From positions 1 through 10,854 of the forward strand of contig CAZNVM010000328.1 of NCBI GenBank assembly GCA_964576215.1: 10,854 nt of DNA. Direction: 5' to 3'. Shown here piece by piece: positions 1 through 6,832 of this stretch (within the stretch, counting starts at the first letter, position 1; each line of letters opens with the position of its first letter). The DNA is from JAVBSX01 sp964576215 (GTDB lineage: Bacteria > Planctomycetota > Planctomycetia > Pirellulales > Thermoguttaceae). Under the pieces are notes generated by a model that made no database searches, was not told the DNA's origin, and saw only the letters and a program-made list of their open reading frames with translations. The position numbers and the translations under genes are program-made.

Positions 1-1257
1 TGTTGGCAAAAATGTCCCCAAAAGAAAATTCCGAACGATTTTGATTATAACCTCGGAAACCGGACCGCCATTTATATCCCTTTCCCGCAGGCGGTCCCTT
101 CGAAACCGGTGATCGATGCCAAACATTGCACCAAATTCAAAACCGACAAGTGCGGCATCTGCCAAAAAATGTGTGTCGCCGGAGCGATCAATTATGAAGA
201 CAAAGACGAAATCGTTACCGAAGAAGTCGGGGCCATCGTTGTCGCCACAGGGTATCAGCTCTACTCCATCGGCCAGGAGCAACAAAACGAGGATTTAAGC
301 GGCTACGGGGAATACGGTTACGGAAAATACCCTGACGTGATCGACGCCCTTCAATTCGAACGGCTGATTTCGGCAAGCGGTCCAACCGGCGGGGAACCGA
401 AACGCCCCTCTGATGGAAAAATCCCGGAAACGATTGTCTTTATCAAGTGCGTCGGTTCGCGGGACAACGCCAAAGGGATTTCGTATTGCTCGAAAATCTG
501 CTGCATGTACACCGCCAAGCACACGATGCTTTACAAGCACAAGGTCCATCACGGCGAAGCCCACGTGTTTTACATGGACATCCGAAGCGGCGGCAAAAAG
601 TACGACGAATTCGTCCGCCGGGCGATTGAACAGGACGGGGCGAACTACCACCGGGGCCGCGTTTCGAAAATCACCGAGGAAGACGGGAAGCTGATCGTTC
701 GCGGTGTTGACACTTTGGCCGGGAAGCCGGTGACGATCAAGGCGGATATGGTGGTGTTGGCCTCGGCGATGTGTCCTTCGACCGGGGTGGAGTCGCTTGC
801 CCAAAAAATGGGGGTGGGGTATGACGAATACGGCTTTTTGACGGAATCGCACCCGAAACTCCGCCCGGTGGAAACAAACTCGGCGGGAATTTTCGTCGCC
901 GGAGCGTGCCAGGCCCCCAAAGACATCCCCGAAGCGGTCGCCCAAGCCTCCGCAGCGGCGGGCAAGGTGATGATTATGCTTAGCCAACCGGTATTGACCC
1001 GCGAACCGGAAATCGCCAGGGTCGATGAAATCCGTTGCGCCGCCTGTTTCGCCTGCGGCCGGGCGTGTCCCTACCAGGCAATCGAGCGGGTCGAACTCAA
1101 AGACCGCAACGGTAACACCATCAAATGGACCGCCCGGGTCAACCCCGGCCTCTGCATGGGCTGCGGCACCTGCGTCGCCGTTTGCCCTTCAAAAAGCGTC
1201 GATCTCGAAGGGTTCACCGAGCAACAGATTTATGCGCAGATTGAAAGTTTAGGGTAA
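1..1257 (+). CDS. hdrA: Heterodisulfide reductase subunit A (HdrA), C-terminal part
   Basis: The frame is open from the first base, so the gene starts upstream and 418 residues are visible. HdrA is a cytoplasmic FAD and multi-[4Fe-4S] flavoprotein that passes or bifurcates electrons between ferredoxin, hydrogenase or formate modules and HdrBC-type partners. Seen here: a cysteine set at residues 43, 51, 54, 58 of the visible part; the family block around CVGSRD followed by YCSKICCMY; the FAD-domain end GIFVAGACQAPKDIPEA; and two C-terminal ferredoxin clusters, C346/C349/C352/C356 and C385/C388/C391/C395. The protein ends shortly after the second cluster (QIESLG), as is usual in the family, so its 3' end looks intact. 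The N-terminal FAD-binding half lies outside the window. The last 97 bp before the final codons occur again at 2932-3028. No HdrB or HdrC is visible here, so the partner is unknown. Confidence 0.88.
   Translation, partial: CWQKCPQKKIPNDFDYNLGNRTAIYIPFPQAVPSKPVIDAKHCTKFKTDKCGICQKMCVAGAINYEDKDEIVTEEVGAIVVATGYQLYSIGQEQQNEDLSGYGEYGYGKYPDVIDALQFERLISASGPTGGEPKRPSDGKIPETIVFIKCVGSRDNAKGISYCSKICCMYTAKHTMLYKHKVHHGEAHVFYMDIRSGGKKYDEFVRRAIEQDGANYHRGRVSKITEEDGKLIVRGVDTLAGKPVTIKADMVVLASAMCPSTGVESLAQKMGVGYDEYGFLTESHPKLRPVETNSAGIFVAGACQAPKDIPEAVAQASAAAGKVMIMLSQPVLTREPEIARVDEIRCAACFACGRACPYQAIERVELKDRNGNTIKWTARVNPGLCMGCGTCVAVCPSKSVDLEGFTEQQIYAQIESLG
1154..1250 (+). repeat. Long direct repeat, copy A (native 3' end of hdrA)
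   Basis: This 97-bp stretch covers most of the last ferredoxin cluster of HdrA through the codons for QIESL. It recurs in the same orientation 1778 bp downstream at 2932-3028 with 92 of 97 identical bases. Differences are at 1161, 1188, 1221, 1224 and 1228 of this copy; four are silent in the hdrA frame and one is Ile to Val. Beyond both ends the flanks are unrelated, so the repeat boundaries are sharp. The pair brackets the restriction-modification unit. Confidence 0.95.
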
Positions 1258-1261
1258 AATA
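1252..1261 (+). promoter_or_regulatory. Possible -10-like box in front of the methyltransferase gene
   Basis: GGGTAAAATA spans the hdrA stop codon and lies immediately before the methyltransferase start at 1268. The same decamer precedes the ankyrin gene at 9855-9864. If TAAAAT (1255-1260) is a -10 element, transcription would begin at or next to the ATG and the message would be nearly leaderless, which would fit the lack of a well-placed Shine-Dalgarno. No convincing -35 was seen, so this is a weak call. Confidence 0.25.
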
Positions 1262-1267
1262 TCGACC

Positions 1268-2242
1268 ATGAAAAACACCAATATGTTATTTGAGCAAAAT
1301 AAAAGTAAAGTAATTACGGAAGCGTTTTCTGCCGAATCGGAGATCGTTTTTTCGTGTGGTAATGCGCTCGATATTTTACGAGCATGTCCGTCTAACTTCG
1401 TGAAGTTGATTATCACTTCGCCTCCTTACAACATTGGCAAAGAATACGAAACACAGACGAATCTCGAAAAATACTTAAACGAACTTGAACCTATTCTCGA
1501 ACAGCTCGTTCGTGTTTTAGCCTCCGATGGTTCACTTTGCTGGCAGGTTGGAAACTACGTCGAAGACAAAGAAGTTTTTCCGCTTGATGTGTATTTCTAT
1601 CCACTTTTCAAAAGAATGGGATTAAAGCTCCGCAATCGGGTCGTTTGGACATTTGAGCACGGTTTACATTGTTCTGTTCGTTTCTCCGGGCGGTATGAAA
1701 CTTTGCTTTGGTTTACGAAAGGGGATCGCTATATTTTCAATCTTGATTCTGTACGGATTCCCTCAAAATATCCCGGAAAAACGCATTTCAAACCGGGACC
1801 AAAGTACGGGCTTCCATCGGGTAATCCTCTGGGAAAGAATCCTAGTGACATTTGGAGGTTACTCTTACACGAATGGGAAACGGGCTTATGGAATATTCCC
1901 AATGTTAAAGCAAACCACCCGGAAAAAACGTTACATCCGTGCCAATTTCCCATTGAACTCGTTGAACGCTGTATTTTGGCATTGACAAATCCTGATGAAT
2001 GGGTGCTTGATCCTTTTAGCGGAGTCGGTTCGGCAATGCTTGCTGCAGTCAAGCTCGAACGCCGTGCAATGGGGTGCGAGCGTGAACCGCAATACATCGA
2101 GGAAGCAAAAAAACGCATGAAATTACTTTTTTCAGGAAAATTGCCTTATCGACCACTGGGCAAGCCAGTCCACCAACCGACAGGACGTGAAAAAGTATCG
2201 CAAATTCCAAAAATGTGGTTGTTAGAGGAGAAAATACAATGA
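1268..2242 (+). CDS. Type II DNA methyltransferase, beta class, probably N4-cytosine, of a BglII/BstYI-like R-M system
   Basis: A 324-residue S-adenosylmethionine-dependent DNA methyltransferase that should protect host sites from the adjacent endonuclease. The catalytic motif IV is TSPPY at residues 50-54, the form typical of N4-cytosine enzymes. The motif X-like segment HPCQFPIELVERCI is at 223-236 and the SAM-binding motif I DPFSGVGS at 248-255, so the order IV, variable target-recognition region, X, I is that of the beta class. The region around residues 165-196 (KYPG, KPGPKYGLPSGNPLGKNPSDIW) is typical of SPPY methylases of this group. The start at 1268 is 10 bp after the hdrA stop; an internal ATG at 1283 is possible because neither has a good ribosome site. 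The stop overlaps the endonuclease start by ATGA, indicating one transcript. Base composition is clearly AT-richer than hdrA, which suggests horizontal transfer. The exact target and modified base are inferred from the partner enzyme and motif IV. Confidence 0.93.
   Translation: MKNTNMLFEQNKSKVITEAFSAESEIVFSCGNALDILRACPSNFVKLIITSPPYNIGKEYETQTNLEKYLNELEPILEQLVRVLASDGSLCWQVGNYVEDKEVFPLDVYFYPLFKRMGLKLRNRVVWTFEHGLHCSVRFSGRYETLLWFTKGDRYIFNLDSVRIPSKYPGKTHFKPGPKYGLPSGNPLGKNPSDIWRLLLHEWETGLWNIPNVKANHPEKTLHPCQFPIELVERCILALTNPDEWVLDPFSGVGSAMLAAVKLERRAMGCEREPQYIEEAKKRMKLLFSGKLPYRPLGKPVHQPTGREKVSQIPKMWLLEEKIQ
2224..2230 (+). promoter_or_regulatory. Shine-Dalgarno deciding the endonuclease start
   Basis: AGAGGAG lies inside the end of the methyltransferase gene and is separated by 8 bases from the ATG at 2239. 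It favours 2239 over the upstream in-frame start at 2215. Confidence 0.75.
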
Positions 2243-2808
2243 AAATTGCCGGTGAATATTCATTCAATGGAGGAAGAGAAGCCGTACAAAAAAACTACCC
2301 AGACTTGCTACGTGACATTCAACACATAATCAAGTCTGTCGATGCTTCTATCTGCAAAACAAAGAAAAGCAAAGAAAAAACGATGCCGGGAAAATTGCTT
2401 TTTTCGCCGAAGGAATTGAACAAACAATTCAAGACGTTGTTTGCAAAGAAAGGTTGGGAATCAGTTCGAGAAAACTGTGATTATCCAGAGCAGTATTATG
2501 TCAAAGGCTATCGGTCAAAGCCTCTCCACAAAGGGGCTTTTCGTGAAATGGATTTTGTCAAACAGAAACTCGGTGTGGAGGTACAGTTTGGTAAGTATTC
2601 TTTCATGGTCTATAATGTAGCTACCAAGATGACGATTTTCAAAAATCTTGGCCATATCGACACTGGAGTCGAAATCGTTCCCGTGAAAGCCCTTGCCGAT
2701 GAAATGAGTAGCGGCGTAAGCTATTTCGAGCAGTTTGTTTGGGATTTAGAGAAACGCGGAATATCAAATATTGACGTGCCTGTCCTCATACTCGGTATAG
2801 ACGTTTGA
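2239..2808 (+). CDS. Type II restriction endonuclease, BglII/BstYI family
   Basis: A 189-residue endonuclease predicted to cut unmethylated sites in incoming DNA. The active-site block is D105-x8-E114-V-Q116, followed by FGKYSF; the D-x8-ExQ spacing is the one found in the BglII and BstYI enzymes, whose catalytic set uses Gln in place of the usual Lys. Other stretches that I recognise as BstYI-like are the CKTKKSKEKT segment (39-48), KGW (71-73), GVEIVP (143-148), the EMSSGVSYFE segment (155-164) and the end PVLILGI. BstYI is about 203 residues and ends at the equivalent position, so this protein looks full length. BglII recognises AGATCT and BstYI RGATCY; similarity is closer to BstYI, so RGATCY is my best guess. 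It overlaps the methyltransferase by 4 bp and is presumably translationally coupled to it. No controller (C) protein gene is present. A frame starting with TTG at 2805 overlaps the stop; see the findings on a possible frameshifted extension. Confidence 0.9.
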   Translation: MKIAGEYSFNGGREAVQKNYPDLLRDIQHIIKSVDASICKTKKSKEKTMPGKLLFSPKELNKQFKTLFAKKGWESVRENCDYPEQYYVKGYRSKPLHKGAFREMDFVKQKLGVEVQFGKYSFMVYNVATKMTIFKNLGHIDTGVEIVPVKALADEMSSGVSYFEQFVWDLEKRGISNIDVPVLILGIDV

Positions 2809-2931
2809 CATTTGATGCCAAAAAGAAAATGATTGATATTGAGTATAAACTGTTGCCCACAATAATCATTCCTCTCAAAAGGACACTTATTAATGCGGCA
2901 ATAGAAGATGCCAATAAATATTTTCAGCAAG
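2809..2931 (+). other. AT-rich linker with protein-like reading frame, between R-M unit and hdrA repeat
   Basis: No ordinary gene starts here. A frame that opens with TTG at 2805 (overlapping the endonuclease stop) reads about 43 residues of protein-like sequence (DIEYKLLPTIIIPLKRTL and onward) and then runs without a stop into the second hdrA tail in the hdrA frame, ending at 3089. It could be a frameshifted C-terminal extension of the endonuclease, a remnant of another gene, or chance. I do not recognise the sequence. Confidence 0.4.
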
Positions 2932-3028
2932 GCATGGGTTGCGGCACCTGCGTCGCCGTTTGCCCCTCAAAAAGCGTCGATCTCGAAGGGTTCACCGAAC
3001 AGCAGGTTTATGCGCAGATTGAAAGTTT
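2932..3028 (+). repeat. Long direct repeat, copy B (orphan hdrA tail)
   Basis: Second copy of the hdrA 3' segment, 92/97 identical to 1154-1250. It begins inside what would be the first cysteine codon of the last ferredoxin cluster and keeps three of the four cysteines (CGTCVAVC). It stays free of stops and frameshifts, and the changes are mostly silent. Upstream it joins the AT-rich linker; downstream it joins a methyltransferase remnant exactly where copy A joins the R-M unit. Confidence 0.95.
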
Positions 3029-3114
3029 GTTATCCCACCCAGAAACCCGTTTTGTTACTGAATCGCATTCTCCAAATTGCCTCCGATGAGAATGACCTGA
3101 TTCTTGACCCGTTT
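3028..3114 (+). pseudogene. Fragment of a second, unrelated DNA methyltransferase
   Basis: Translation in the frame beginning TGT at 3028 gives CYPTQKPVLLLNRI followed by LQIASDENDLILDPF. This is the motif X to motif I start (YPTQKP...LLERII...S...DLVLDPF) of beta-class or Mod-type DNA methyltransferases. The expected continuation CGSGT is missing; the homology stops right after DPF. Only 29 codons remain, with no start and no catalytic motif, so it is non-functional. It differs from the intact neighbour, which has HPCQFPIELVERCI at this place, and so is not a duplicate of it. It is fused directly to the end of the hdrA repeat copy. Confidence 0.75.
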
Positions 3115-3179
3115 CCACTGAATGGTTACGATTTTTTGATACAGTTTGTTACAGATACTTGCTGGTCGGGAGTTCAACG
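3115..3179 (+). other. Short spacer before the large exported protein
   Basis: No gene is seen in these 65 bp. Any promoter for the 3180 gene must lie here or upstream, since the preceding region is mobile and rearranged. I could not find a well-spaced -35/-10 pair. Confidence 0.5.
3168..3172 (+). promoter_or_regulatory. Shine-Dalgarno deciding the start of the large exported protein
   Basis: GGGAG ends 7 bases before the ATG at 3180. It supports 3180 rather than the in-frame TTG at 3159; the 3180 start also puts a signal peptide directly at the N terminus. Confidence 0.6.
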
Positions 3180-6100
3180 ATGCTTCGAGAGGTAAAATCG
3201 CTTGCCTGCGTTTGCTTTTGCTTGTTTTTGTCGTCGCTTGCTTTGGCGGAGGATACTGGGCATTGGTCCTTTGACGATCAAGGGGACGTCGCCGGGGTCT
3301 TTGGGAACGCCTTCAACTTTCCCTTGAAAAAGCCGCTTTCCGTCGAGATGGATTTTTTACCGCAATCCCGGGAACTGGACCAGATCACCATTTCGGCCTG
3401 GATACGCCCCACGGCCTTTGAGCGGTACAACGAAATTTTCCGTCAGGAATGTCAAGAGCGTCTCCTGTTTTCCTTGCAGGAACACGCCACGATCCTTTCC
3501 CTGGGGTTGAACATTGGCGGGTACGAGGAATGTGACGCCCCGATTGATCGCGACGCTTTACTCGACGGGAACTGGCATTACGCCGTCGGCACCTTTGACG
3601 GGCAAACGATGCGGGTCTATCTTGACGGGAAGGAAATTCATTCGCTTGTTCGGCCTGGTAAGATCACGGTGAATCCAACACCTAAAGGTTTCATCGGCTC
3701 CTCGTCGGGAAACGCCGAATTGTTTGTCGGCGACATCGACGAACTTAAAATCGCCGGTCGCTGCGATTCGGCAACCAAAATTATTGCCGATTATCAGGCG
3801 GGAATAAAAGCACTCGACGAGCATTACGCCGTAATTGACCAGGAGATTCAGAAGTTTTATGTTGTTAAGCCGAGCTTTGCGGAAACGCTTGCCGCTTCAC
3901 GGGCGGCTTGGAACCGCACCTGGGAACGCACTTGGGAACGCAGGCATCTTGCCTGCACGTGTTGCGATGGGACCGACGGGCAGGCTGGAAGCCTGCGGTC
4001 CCAGCTAGCGGCCAAATTGCGGAACGACTTTCCGGAGGAAGCAAATGAGTTCCTCAAGCAGGTCGGTTATTCGCCCGTCAAAATCATTCTGGAAAGCGAT
4101 CTTTCCGAGCTTCGCTCCAAAGTGGAGCAGATTGTACTGCAAATGACCGAATACAAGCCGATCACCGAGGAGCAATGGCGACTCGCCGCCCCGGAGGACC
4201 GCCAGAAGTGGGAAAAAGTGGAGCAACGACAACAGGAGTTTCTGCAAAACCCGCTTGACGGTAGTGCGCAATCGTTGACGCTTTTGGTGGAATTGCTGAA
4301 AAACGCCAAGGAGGTGATCCAGGAGCGGCCCCAGGTGCGTGAAGCGGTCGCCCCCTGGAGTTTGCCGAAAACGCCCGAACCAAGAACCTATTCGGCGGAA
4401 GAGGCGGAAAAACTGTTGCGCGACGATTGGCTTTTTCAGTGCGATGGCAAGCCGACCGTTGAGCGGATTCTTGACGAAATTCAACGATCACATGCTCTCA
4501 AGGAGCGTTTTAATTACGAAACAGCAATTGGACTTAACCTATTGTTTTCCCGCTTTCGAGAGCAAGTGGAGAAACAGAACCTGACACCAGAGGAATGTAC
4601 ACGCTTGTACTTTGCGGTTCGTGACCTCAAGCGTCAGATCATGCTGGCGAACCCGGTTCTCGATTTTTCAAAAATCCTGCTGGTCGATATGCCTTATCCC
4701 GCCGGGAGTGAGTGGAACCATGAAACCCGGCACCGCTTGGGTTACATGGCGATTCCCGGTGGGCAACTCTTGGTGCTCAACGGTTTAACACCATTAAAGC
4801 AAAACGTGTGGCGACTTATGCCGCAGGAGCCATTGCACGGTTCGTTCTGGCGACCGGATGTTTCCTTTGACGGCAAGCGAGTGCTTTTCAGCTTCAAGCC
4901 GCATAACGAAAAGGCGTTCAACATTTACGAAATCAACGTTGACGGGAGCGGCTTGCGTCAAATCACCGCCGGGATGTTTGATGATCTTGACCCGGTGTAC
5001 CTTCCTGATGGGAAGAATTTTGTCTTTTCCACCTCGCGGAGTTACACCTATGTCCGGTGTATGCCGCCGACGAATGCGTTTGTGCTGGCCCGATGTGCCC
5101 TTGACGGAGACGATGTTTACCTGATTTCGCAAAACAACGAACCGGATTACCTTCCGTCGGTGCTTAACGATGGGCGGATCATTTATACCCGGTGGGAGTA
5201 CACCGACAAGCCGCTTTGGCGGTGTCAGAGCCTTTGGACGGCGAACCCGGACGGAACGATGCACAGCACCTTCTGGGGAAATCAATCGGTCTGGCCGGAC
5301 CTACTTAAGGACGCCCGAAGCATCCCCGGCAGTACCCGCGTCATGTTCACCGGAAGTGCCCACCACGATTGGTTCGCGGGTTCCATCGGGATCATCACCC
5401 CCGAAGAGGGAAACAATTTTCCGCACGGCCTGACCAAAGTGACAGCGGATGCGGTGTGGCCGGAAACAGGGAACGGCCCGGTCGATCCGATTGAGTCCCC
5501 TCATTATTACCGGAGCGGCAATTTCACGGCGTATTATTCGCCGTACCCGCTCAGCGAAAAGGATTTCCTTGTCTCGGCCAGAAAGAACGGGAAGTTTATG
5601 CTTTATCTGATGGATGTGGACGGGAATCGTGAACTGATTTACGAAGGGGTCAATAACATTTTCCACGCGATTCCGATCCACAAGCGGGTGACACCACCGG
5701 TGATTCCCGACCGGACCCTATGGCCGACTTACGCCGAGCGAGAGAACCCGAAGCCTGGCACCATTTTCAGCGGCAATGTTTATCATGGTGCTCCTGCCGA
5801 GCTGAAAGACAAGGCCAAATTTTTGCGGGTACTCAATATTGAACCGAAAACCTACACCAATTGGGACAATCGGCCTTACATTTCCACCGGGCCGGTCGTT
5901 TCGATGGTGCAATCTGAAGGGGTGAAGCGAATTCTGGGGACCGTTCCGATTGAAGAGGACGGCAGCATTTGGTTTACCGCCCCTTCCGGTGTTGCGTTGC
6001 ACTTTCAGTTGCTTGACGGGCATCACCGGGCACTGCAGACCATGCGGAGTTTCACCGGCTTGATGCCCGGCGAGGATCGCGGGTGCCTGGGGTGTCACGA

Positions 6101-6818
6101 AAGCCATAGTGTTGCGCCGACGAGTGAATTGAAGTCCCGCTCGCTTGCTCTTCAGAAATCGCCACAAGCGATCACTCCGGTCCCCTGGGCGTTTGATGAC
6201 ATACCGGAATCGCAGCATCACTTGGTTGCTCGGCAGGGGACCAGTATCAGTTACAAAAAAGATGTCAGGCCGGTGCTTGACCGGTATTGTGCCGAGTGCC
6301 ACGAAGGGGACGGCGAAGGCCGCCAGGTGTTTGACACCACCGAACGGCCCGGCTTTTTGATGTTCAGCGAACCTTATGTTACCATGATCGGTGCCCCGAA
6401 TTGGGGAGCTCCAGGGAATTTCCCGACCGGAGCCTGGGGCGGTGGAAGAAACGTCGGAAGCGAAACATTGCCGCCGGGATTTGATATTGCCGGGACGCTG
6501 CATGTGGAGGCGTTCGACCAGCGTGACCCGAATGCGTACATTACCCTCAAACCAATGACGTCACTTTCTTACAAGAGCCGCCTTATCGAACTGGCGTCAA
6601 GCGGTGAACATTACGACTTGAAGATGGATTCGGTCAGTTTGTTGAAGCTGATCCTCTGGGTGGACGCGATCTGTCCTTATATTGATGACAGCCACATTCG
6701 AAGCGTGCCGGACCCGGTGTTTCAAGGTTCCGACTGGCTCAGCGTCCCGCCGCGACTGGAAACCGCCCCTTCGCCGGTTCGACCCGGACCGTTTCGGGCG
6801 AAGAGTGATGTGTATTGA
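3180..6818 (+). CDS. Large exported LamG / beta-propeller / di-haem CxxCH protein
   Basis: A 1212-residue protein probably exported by its N-terminal signal peptide (hydrophobic LACVCFCLFLSSLALA, cut near residue 24). Domains seen: a LamG/concanavalin-like fold at about 26-195 (HWSFDD start, ITISAWIRP, NWHYAVGTFDG, MRVYLDG, DIDELKI); a charged helical region to about 490; a PD40/TolB-like beta-propeller at about 515-830 (SFDGKRVLFS, NIYEINVDGSGLRQIT, YLPDGKNFVFST, LYLMDVDGNRELI); and a C-terminal part with haem-c sites C969LGCH and C1037AECH. The block LQTMRSFTGLMPGEDRGCLGCHE is typical of a planctomycete family whose propeller plus c-type haem layout resembles hydrazine synthase alpha subunits; that does not make it hydrazine synthase, and the substrate is unknown. 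It may act in periplasmic redox chemistry or polymer breakdown. A palindromic DNA repeat is translated as residues 252-275. The gene converges on typA with a 14-bp gap. Confidence 0.88.
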   Translation: MLREVKSLACVCFCLFLSSLALAEDTGHWSFDDQGDVAGVFGNAFNFPLKKPLSVEMDFLPQSRELDQITISAWIRPTAFERYNEIFRQECQERLLFSLQEHATILSLGLNIGGYEECDAPIDRDALLDGNWHYAVGTFDGQTMRVYLDGKEIHSLVRPGKITVNPTPKGFIGSSSGNAELFVGDIDELKIAGRCDSATKIIADYQAGIKALDEHYAVIDQEIQKFYVVKPSFAETLAASRAAWNRTWERTWERRHLACTCCDGTDGQAGSLRSQLAAKLRNDFPEEANEFLKQVGYSPVKIILESDLSELRSKVEQIVLQMTEYKPITEEQWRLAAPEDRQKWEKVEQRQQEFLQNPLDGSAQSLTLLVELLKNAKEVIQERPQVREAVAPWSLPKTPEPRTYSAEEAEKLLRDDWLFQCDGKPTVERILDEIQRSHALKERFNYETAIGLNLLFSRFREQVEKQNLTPEECTRLYFAVRDLKRQIMLANPVLDFSKILLVDMPYPAGSEWNHETRHRLGYMAIPGGQLLVLNGLTPLKQNVWRLMPQEPLHGSFWRPDVSFDGKRVLFSFKPHNEKAFNIYEINVDGSGLRQITAGMFDDLDPVYLPDGKNFVFSTSRSYTYVRCMPPTNAFVLARCALDGDDVYLISQNNEPDYLPSVLNDGRIIYTRWEYTDKPLWRCQSLWTANPDGTMHSTFWGNQSVWPDLLKDARSIPGSTRVMFTGSAHHDWFAGSIGIITPEEGNNFPHGLTKVTADAVWPETGNGPVDPIESPHYYRSGNFTAYYSPYPLSEKDFLVSARKNGKFMLYLMDVDGNRELIYEGVNNIFHAIPIHKRVTPPVIPDRTLWPTYAERENPKPGTIFSGNVYHGAPAELKDKAKFLRVLNIEPKTYTNWDNRPYISTGPVVSMVQSEGVKRILGTVPIEEDGSIWFTAPSGVALHFQLLDGHHRALQTMRSFTGLMPGEDRGCLGCHESHSVAPTSELKSRSLALQKSPQAITPVPWAFDDIPESQHHLVARQGTSISYKKDVRPVLDRYCAECHEGDGEGRQVFDTTERPGFLMFSEPYVTMIGAPNWGAPGNFPTGAWGGGRNVGSETLPPGFDIAGTLHVEAFDQRDPNAYITLKPMTSLSYKSRLIELASSGEHYDLKMDSVSLLKLILWVDAICPYIDDSHIRSVPDPVFQGSDWLSVPPRLETAPSPVRPGPFRAKSDVY
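3933..4003 (+). repeat. GC-rich palindromic repeat inserted in frame in a coding sequence
   Basis: The 71-bp element starts TGGGAACGCAGGC and ends GCCTGCGGTCCCA, so its ends are inverted repeats. Each arm is also a small hairpin: GCAGGC-atctt-GCCTGC (3940-3956) and GCAGGC-tggaa-GCCTGC (3980-3996). The same core occurs between genes at 9533-9644. Just before it, CCTGGGAACGCA (3919-3930) repeats in tandem with CTTGGGAACGCA (3931-3942). In the protein it reads WERRHLAC...GQAGSLRSQ (252-275), low-complexity sequence unlike the surrounding helices, with no stop and no frame change. Confidence 0.85.
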
Positions 6819-6832
6819 ATCAACGAGCTCGG

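Noticed and set aside
295..987. A 230-codon minus-strand open frame opposite hdrA.
   Set aside because: The HdrA frame is conserved throughout; the antisense product is a composition artefact.
2908..3195. A 95-codon frame that includes the YPTQKP segment, considered as an intact small methyltransferase-like gene.
   Set aside because: Its first third is the hdrA tail read in the wrong frame; only 3028-3114 resembles a methyltransferase and it lacks the catalytic motif.
3951..3971. Cysteine cluster CTCC in the large exported protein (residues 259-262) as a possible metal or haem site.
   Set aside because: It is encoded by the inserted DNA repeat and is not a CxxCH motif.
5718..6503. A 261-codon minus-strand open frame inside the large exported protein gene.
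   Set aside because: The plus-strand protein is continuous and has propeller and haem motifs here; the minus frame has no domain and no ribosome site.
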